The translations under genes were made by a program, and so were the position numbers. Source: SIG440 sp045587485 (GTDB taxonomy: Bacteria > Bacillota > Clostridia > Monoglobales > Monoglobaceae). Taken from it: DNA of 64,000 nt. Below the pieces are notes generated by a model. It was not told where the DNA came from, ran no database searches, and saw only the letters and a list, made by a program, of their open reading frames with translations. Positions 59,185 through 64,000 of this stretch are shown here, in pieces (position 1 is the stretch's first letter; every line of letters begins with the position of its first letter). The stretch is taken from NCBI GenBank assembly GCA_045587485.1, contig JAZNCI010000018.1:147309-211308 (forward strand), given 5' to 3'.

Positions 59185-59925
59185 TTATTCGTCAAAGGTT
59201 TTAAATTCAAAAATTCTGTTTTTCTTTGCCGATATATATTTTATGAATCTTTCTGCATTTAAATTCATAATTAAATTCTCGGGAAAGTCCATATCTTCAA
59301 GCATGGCTACAGCTTTTGAGACAAGTCCGATTTCCGCCATAAAATGCGCATCCGAATTAACAACAATAGGGGTCTGGTGCTTTTTGCAGGCCTCAGCTAT
59401 TTCACGGCACCTCTCCAGATTCTGCGGTCTTGAAGAAAAGGAATGATTATTAATTTCCACACAAACATTCTTTTCCTTGGCATAAGAAATTACTGCATCT
59501 ATATCAAAAAGATAATCGGGTGAGCCGCAATGCCCCAGTATATCAACATTTGAATTTTCAAGAACATTCATCCATGTGTCGGTATGGTCGCCACCCTGTT
59601 CTTCGTGATATGTATCACGATGAATTGATGCAATAACAAGCTCCATATCCGCAAGCACCGAAGGCGGTAAATCCAATCCACCTGCACGGTCTGTAACATT
59701 TACCTCAGCCCCGCATAACAGCTTTACGCCCTCAATAGTGCGCGGCAGCGCCTTATAATACAAAAAGTGCCACCAATGAGGTGAATCAGGCATCGTCGGA
59801 CCATGATTAGTCATTGCAACAAGTTCAATTCCTTTATCGCGTGCTGCGCACATATTTTCATAAAGAGTGCTGTATGCATGGGCAGATATGCTTGTGTGTG
59901 TATGAACATCAGTCAAAATTCTCAT
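59185..59925 (-). CDS. PHP domain phosphatase (YcdX type)
   Basis: A 246 aa metal-dependent phosphatase. Metal ligands are seen in DVHTHTSISAHAYST, TNHGP, LLCGAEVNV, ASIHRD, ILGHCGSPD, NNHSFSSR and SDAHFMAE. This is the YcdX arrangement; the substrate is unknown. It sits between hprK and murB, as it does in other clostridia, with 20-28 nt spacing on both sides. Confidence 0.9.
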   Translation of the reverse strand: MRILTDVHTHTSISAHAYSTLYENMCAARDKGIELVAMTNHGPTMPDSPHWWHFLYYKALPRTIEGVKLLCGAEVNVTDRAGGLDLPPSVLADMELVIASIHRDTYHEEQGGDHTDTWMNVLENSNVDILGHCGSPDYLFDIDAVISYAKEKNVCVEINNHSFSSRPQNLERCREIAEACKKHQTPIVVNSDAHFMAEIGLVSKAVAMLEDMDFPENLIMNLNAERFIKYISAKKNRIFEFKTFDE

Positions 59926-59953
59926 TGCTTATCCTCTTTTCGTATTTAACGGG

Positions 59954-60892
59954 CTAGTCTTCTTGGGCACTCATCTGTTCAATGAGTCTGTTATTAAGCT
60001 CTTCTGCTGCATTATATCCCATACGGCGCTGGCGGTTGTTCATTGCAGCAATTTCAAAAATAACAGCAAGATTTCTGCCAGGACGGATAGGTATAGTCAG
60101 CGACGGAATATCAATTCCCAAAATTTCGGTATGATTATCTACAAGACCCAATCTGTCATACTGCTTGTCTTTCTGCCATGTTTCAAGCTGAATTACAAGG
60201 TCAATCTTTTCGGTATCCTTTACGGCACCCATACCAAAAATCTTCTTTACATCAATAATTCCTATACCACGCATCTCTATGAAATGCCTGATAATTTCAG
60301 GTGAACTTCCAACCAAGGTTTTTGAAGACACTCTCCTGATTTCAACAGCATCGTCAGCAACCAAACGGTGTCCACGCTTCATAAGCTCAACGGCGGCCTC
60401 GCTTTTGCCAATCCCGCTTTCGCCTAAAATAAGAATACCCTCGCCGTAAACTTCAACAAGAACACCATGACGTGTAATTCTGGGAGCAAGCTCCACATTA
60501 AGAAACGCAATAAGAGCACTCATAAATGCAGATGTTCCCAACGGGCTCCTGAGAATAGTTGTCTGATATTTTTTTGCAAGCTCCAGCATTTCAGGAAAAA
60601 TTTCCATCCCTCTTGTTACAACAGCCACAGGAATTTTTTTGCTAAAAAATTCTTCTATTCTTTTGTATCGTTCAGCAGAATCAAGAGATGAAAGATAGGT
60701 ATTTTCAACCATACCTATCACCTGAATCCGTTTTGGTTCAAAGTAATCAAAAAAACCTGCAATTTGCAATCCCGGACGGTTAACATCGGCCGTTTCAATT
60801 AAAACATCCCTTTGTGCCATAAAAATCTCTTCCAGCTTAAACTCGCTGATAATCTTGCTTAATTTAACCTTAAATTCTTGAGTTTTTTCCAT
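59954..60892 (-). CDS. hprK: HPr kinase/phosphorylase
   Basis: Phosphorylates and dephosphorylates Ser46 of HPr to control carbon catabolite repression in Firmicutes. Walker A GESGIGKS is at residues 157-164; GHRLVADDAVEIRR, the family signature EMRGIGIIDVKKIFG and the C-terminal MGYNAAEELNNRL are intact. Length 312 aa. It is the first gene of the hprK-PHP-murB-whiA-dnaE-CDF run; the HPr gene itself is not in the window. Confidence 0.97.
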   Translation of the reverse strand: MEKTQEFKVKLSKIISEFKLEEIFMAQRDVLIETADVNRPGLQIAGFFDYFEPKRIQVIGMVENTYLSSLDSAERYKRIEEFFSKKIPVAVVTRGMEIFPEMLELAKKYQTTILRSPLGTSAFMSALIAFLNVELAPRITRHGVLVEVYGEGILILGESGIGKSEAAVELMKRGHRLVADDAVEIRRVSSKTLVGSSPEIIRHFIEMRGIGIIDVKKIFGMGAVKDTEKIDLVIQLETWQKDKQYDRLGLVDNHTEILGIDIPSLTIPIRPGRNLAVIFEIAAMNNRQRRMGYNAAEELNNRLIEQMSAQED

Positions 60893-61069
60893 TTTATCTA
60901 GCTCCGCATTTTTTATTTAATAAAATTATTTCACATTTATTGATACAACATTTCCGTCAGAATAATCATTTCTGCATAACGAATCTCGTTTATTTTAATA
61001 ATAATTGATTCTTGTCACCGGCTTGCGTCAAGAGGAAACCAAAAAGATTCGAGTTGCTTGCAAATCATT

Positions 61070-62350
61070 TTATTTATGTACAACTATCGATATACCATCC
61101 GGTATAGCTGTTACAGTTACAGTCTCTTTGCCTAAAATCTCCTTAGCTTTTTTGATTGCCTCGCCGATTGAATGAGCAGGTATCATATGCAATTTTTCTA
61201 CCACATTATCATCTATCTCTGATATATAAATCACTCTTGCCCGCTTAAGAATTCTGAGCATAATCTGGGTCTGCCATTGGTCAGACACTGTTTGATTACG
61301 ACCCCGCGCTAAAAATATATCCATTGTCTTATTTATGTCTTCTTCATCGGCAAGCTGATGATAAAAGTGGTCGCCACCTATACCATCTGAGGATGATGCA
61401 ATCATAATTATGACGCCATCTTGCTTAACAGTGGCTTCTGCCGCGGTCATTCCCTTTACCGCTTGATAAACATTTTGATCCAACGGATATCCGCCATTTG
61501 TAGAAATAACAATATCAGAATAAACCGCCTTTGCGCCACATTGGGCGGATAAAAACTCTGTTCCTTTTTTATGGGCCGTCTCCACATCTCCGGCAACTGC
61601 ATAAATAACTTCTTTTTCAGAGTTTAAAACCACATTCACGATAAACTGAAGTTTTGCTTTTTTCGCAGCCCACAACATATCCTCATGAATAGGATTATTC
61701 TCTAAAACACCTGTTCGTGCATTGTCGTGATTGATAAACTCCGAGCAATGGTTTGCAAGTACGGTGCTGCGGCCTGCTATGCCCGGCAGTACACTCTTTC
61801 TTCCGCCGGAAAAACCTGCGAAGAAATGCGGTTCAATAAACCCTTCAGCAACCAAAAGGTCTGCATTAACAGCAATAGAGTTTATTTCACAATCTCCACC
61901 GGATGGCAAAACCCCTATATTGATAAGCTTTTCACTTTCGTCACAATCGTGAATATATATATTTTCTTTTTCTACAATCTCTTCTCCGAATTTTGAAATC
62001 AATTCTTCCTTCGTTGTTCCCCTGTGGCAACCTGTTGCAATTAAAATTGTGATGTTTGCCTCTGGATTTCCTTTTCTTATTTCCTCCAGCATTAAAGGCA
62101 TTATAATTTTACTTGGAACAGGACGTGTGTGGTCACTTGCTATAATAACAACATTTTGCTTTCCCTGCGCAAGTTCAGACAACTTGGCCGAGCCTATCGG
62201 CTCTTCCAAGGCTTTTTTTACTAGTGCAGTTCCATCAACTTCCGGTTTGTATTCTTCTATAGAAGAGGTCAAAATCCCCGAAAGCTCTTTTAAATCAAAT
62301 TTATATCCCAACTTTTCCTTACCATATGGAAACAATATTTCTTTTGTCAT
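61070..62350 (-). CDS. larA: LarA family nickel-pincer racemase (lactate racemase type)
   Basis: A 426 aa enzyme. The nucleotide-binding SDHTRPVPSK and the residues that hold the nickel-pincer cofactor and act in catalysis in Lactobacillus LarA are all present: H109 (TGCHRGT), H175 (EPHFFAGF), K185 (GGRKSVLPG) and H201 (LANHC). It could racemise lactate or another 2-hydroxyacid, since the family is diverse. LarB, LarC and LarE, which build the cofactor, are not in the window. Its start overlaps the ECF gene stop by 1 bp (TAATG), implying coupling. Confidence 0.88.
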   Translation of the reverse strand: MTKEILFPYGKEKLGYKFDLKELSGILTSSIEEYKPEVDGTALVKKALEEPIGSAKLSELAQGKQNVVIIASDHTRPVPSKIIMPLMLEEIRKGNPEANITILIATGCHRGTTKEELISKFGEEIVEKENIYIHDCDESEKLINIGVLPSGGDCEINSIAVNADLLVAEGFIEPHFFAGFSGGRKSVLPGIAGRSTVLANHCSEFINHDNARTGVLENNPIHEDMLWAAKKAKLQFIVNVVLNSEKEVIYAVAGDVETAHKKGTEFLSAQCGAKAVYSDIVISTNGGYPLDQNVYQAVKGMTAAEATVKQDGVIIMIASSSDGIGGDHFYHQLADEEDINKTMDIFLARGRNQTVSDQWQTQIMLRILKRARVIYISEIDDNVVEKLHMIPAHSIGEAIKKAKEILGKETVTVTAIPDGISIVVHK

Positions 62351-62901
62351 TATTCACATAACCTTTCTAAAATTATATCTTTTAATTTAATTATGATCGG
62401 AACAAGTATAAGCTGCAATATTATCCCTGGCATAGAATCTATAATTCCGCCAATCATAAAAGCATGAAGAGTAAAGCTTTTTCCGGCTACACCAAGCAAA
62501 ATAGTTTTTGCAATACCCCAAACTATGCGCCCGCTAATCATAGATGCAACAAGGCAAAAATATAACCACCACATCTGTTTTTTGAAAAAAGAAAAATATA
62601 AAAACCCAATCACAAAACCATATGTAGCAAGCTCAAGTGACATCCACACAGCATTAGGATAAATTGGCGGCATTCCAACCGTTACACTTCTTAAAAAAGG
62701 TAAAATCAGCCCAACGGCAAAGCCATATTTACAGCCACATATAAGTCCACAAAGCATAACAGGAATATGCATTGGAAGTAAGGTATCTCCTATTTCCTTA
62801 ATTTGTCCAGTTAAAAAAGGCAACACCACCCCTAATGATAAAAAAATGGCAGAAATTATTATTTTTCGAATACTTATCTTCATAAACTGCTTTTTGCTCA
62901 T
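62350..62901 (-). CDS. ECF transporter S component
   Basis: A 183 aa protein with six predicted helices. The N-terminal ISAIFLSLGVVLPFLTG and GDTLLPMHIPVMLCGLICG with GLILPFLRS match the S-component fold of energy-coupling factor vitamin/metal importers. The shared EcfA/EcfT module is not in the window. The substrate is unknown; coupling with larA suggests a substrate or cofactor precursor of that enzyme. RBS GAGAGG is very close to the first ATG, so the start is uncertain. Confidence 0.8.
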   Translation of the reverse strand: MSKKQFMKISIRKIIISAIFLSLGVVLPFLTGQIKEIGDTLLPMHIPVMLCGLICGCKYGFAVGLILPFLRSVTVGMPPIYPNAVWMSLELATYGFVIGFLYFSFFKKQMWWLYFCLVASMISGRIVWGIAKTILLGVAGKSFTLHAFMIGGIIDSMPGIILQLILVPIIIKLKDIILERLCE

Positions 62902-63043
62902 TCCTCTCTGACGTTTTTATATAGATTTGCCACTTCAAATGTTATAAGATTTCTCTTTAATATATCTTTCCCCAGACACTAACCGACAAGCTTTAATAAG
63001 CTTGTATCAAGCCCAAAAGTCTAATTAGGTTTTGATTTATCGC

Positions 63044-63481
63044 TTACTTTTTCATTTCCAAATACGGCAAAACACTAAATCCGCATTTTTTATATAGCTT
63101 AATAGCACTCGCGTTTTCTTCCTCTGCTTCCAAACGAAAAATGCAATCTGTATACTTTTTTGTAATAAATTCCATAAACATTTTACCAAGGCCTAATCCT
63201 CTGTACCCATCTTTAATATACAAATCCTCAATCCAGATACACGGCTTTCCAAATTCAGTTGAAAAGCTCTTTGCAATCATCGCATACCCTTGTATATCTT
63301 TTGAACCCTCAATTATATACCCCTCTAAATAAGGATTGTCATTAATACAATTTTCAATATCATTTACAAAAATTTCCTCAGAGCCATTGGTAAGTACTGC
63401 TTCCGAAGCATAAAAAATTCTCATCATTTCAAGAATACTTTCTTTATCCTTTTTAGTCATATCTCTTATTGTGCTATTCAT
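63044..63481 (-). CDS. GNAT family N-acetyltransferase
   Basis: A 145 aa acetyltransferase. The start at MNSTIRDM follows GGAGATG; the frame is open 12 codons further. The acetyl-CoA loop is DGYRGLGLGKMFMEFI, preceded by IWIEDLYIK, and a C-terminal AEEENASAIKLYKKCGFSV. The substrate is not known. It is a single gene at the edge of the larA group. Confidence 0.87.
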   Translation of the reverse strand: MNSTIRDMTKKDKESILEMMRIFYASEAVLTNGSEEIFVNDIENCINDNPYLEGYIIEGSKDIQGYAMIAKSFSTEFGKPCIWIEDLYIKDGYRGLGLGKMFMEFITKKYTDCIFRLEAEEENASAIKLYKKCGFSVLPYLEMKK

Positions 63482-63696
63482 ATTCGTTTCATCTCCACAA
63501 GTTAATATTTTCCTCATATAAAATTATCGCTTGTTTTGTGTATTTTTTAATAAACTACAGATAAAGTCTTCCTTTTCTCTTTCAATATAAAATCTTGGTT
63601 GCACATTTACCTTGCGTCATTATTTGGCAAGATTTTGTCATATATTTACGATATTATAATTATACATTATCTTTTATAAAATAGCAAGAGGAATAT

Positions 63697-63857
63697 ATGT
63701 TTATGGCAAAAAAGATTTCTACAGACTATTTATACGCCAACTTGCATTTACAATCAGCTTTTTTCACGCCCCATTTAATATTTCACCCAAAGACGCAAGT
63801 GTCATTGCTATCACAATTGGTGCTTTTATGAATATTTTAAACAAAAGCATAAACTAA
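63697..63857 (+). pseudogene. small membrane-protein frame broken at an A6 run
   Basis: ATG 63697 has AGAGGA 5 nt upstream and reads MFMAKK, then diverges to a frame stopping after 44 codons. Adding one A to the A6 run at 63708-63713 gives a continuous 53 aa frame ending at TAA 63855-63857 with hydrophobic and well-formed sequence (RQLAFTISFFHAPFNIS, then DASVIAITIGAFMNILNKSI). Likely a frameshift mutation, an assembly or read error, or slippage. Not recognised. Confidence 0.35.
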
Positions 63858-63928
63858 GCAACAAAAAAGAGACTGTGAAAAGGCGTCTTCACATAGGGAG
63901 AAATCAATTTGGATTTTAACTTAATTTA

Positions 63929-63961
63929 AAACCCTTGCAACACGCTGTGTTGCGAGGGTTT
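63929..63961. terminator. strong hairpin near the right end
   Basis: Arms AAACCCTTGCAACAC / GTGTTGCGAGGGTTT with a 3 nt loop and one wobble pair; T-rich on both sides. Confidence 0.75.
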
Positions 63962-64000
63962 ACTTTATTTATCCAAACAGTTTTACTGCTTGAAACACAG

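Larger units (their letters stand above)
63482..64000. other. right-end region: frameshifted small frame and terminator
   Basis: About 520 bp without an intact recognised gene. It holds the promoter region of the acetyltransferase, a small plus-strand frame disrupted at an A-run (63697-63857), a short hairpin near 63875 and the terminator-like stem at 63929-63961. Confidence 0.5.

Noticed and set aside
61070..62901. Lactate utilisation operon with etf-ldh
   Set aside because: larA is 25 kb away from etfB and in another transcription unit, so it is not one operon.

Overview
The window looks like chromosome from an anaerobic, spore-forming, low-GC Clostridia-type Firmicute. Evidence: a complete spoIIIAA-AH operon, spoIIR, ytfJ/gerW, a 27-codon spoVM and whiA; fermentative genes (adhE under a near-perfect Rex operator, an EtfAB-linked lactate dehydrogenase, a LarA-type racemase, a Na+-pumping decarboxylase beta subunit); AT-rich spacers with classical TTGACA/TATAAT promoters. 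About 90 percent of genes are on the minus strand, so the window probably lies in one replichore shown in reverse. I see no rRNA, CRISPR array, phage module, intact transposase or defence island. Most of it is core genome.

Layout. 0-9 kb: S41 peptidase, argS, DUF1934, murI, ddl, spoIIR (plus strand), then tsaD-rimI and a Sua5/LMW-phosphatase fusion. 9-16 kb: M20 hydrolase, then secA-prfB-prfA. 16-25.9 kb: small accessory genes, an oadB-(43 aa gamma-like)-pyk operon, spoIIIAA-AH. 26-38 kb: hflX, aldo/keto reductase, adhE plus a phosphotransferase, a LysR gene, glcD-type LDH with etfA and etfB, SGNH hydrolase. 38-47 kb: two tRNAs, M18 aminopeptidase, lytic transglycosylase, coaE, polA, the M50-like/scpA/scpB/DUF2953/ytfJ operon, tRNA-Leu. 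47-64 kb: ROK protein, nagA, rpmB, spoVM, CapA-like lipoprotein, hpf, a CDF transporter, the hprK-PHP-murB-whiA-dnaE cluster, and larA with an ECF S component.

How parts fit. Redox: etfB-etfA-glcD predicts an electron-confurcating lactate dehydrogenase; LarA could interconvert lactate enantiomers; adhE disposes of NADH under Rex control. Envelope and sporulation: murI, ddl, murB, transglycosylase and S41 peptidase sit among spoIIR, spoIIIA, spoVM and ytfJ. Translation: argS, tsaC/tsaD, prfA, prfB, rpmB and hpf.

Most notable points. (1) prfB is split by a programmed +1 frameshift site with canonical geometry, but the in-frame stop is UAA instead of UGA; prfB itself ends in UAG and is followed at once by prfA, which suggests sensing of both release factors. 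(2) The ScpAB-linked M50 membrane protein has lost its HExxH motif. (3) A Sua5/LMW-phosphatase fusion. (4) Very small genes: spoVM (27 aa) and an OadG-like 43 aa protein. (5) An initiator tRNA with an odd T-stem and discriminator. (6) Operator-like palindromes at adhE and etfB. Family assignments come from reading motifs, without database searches.
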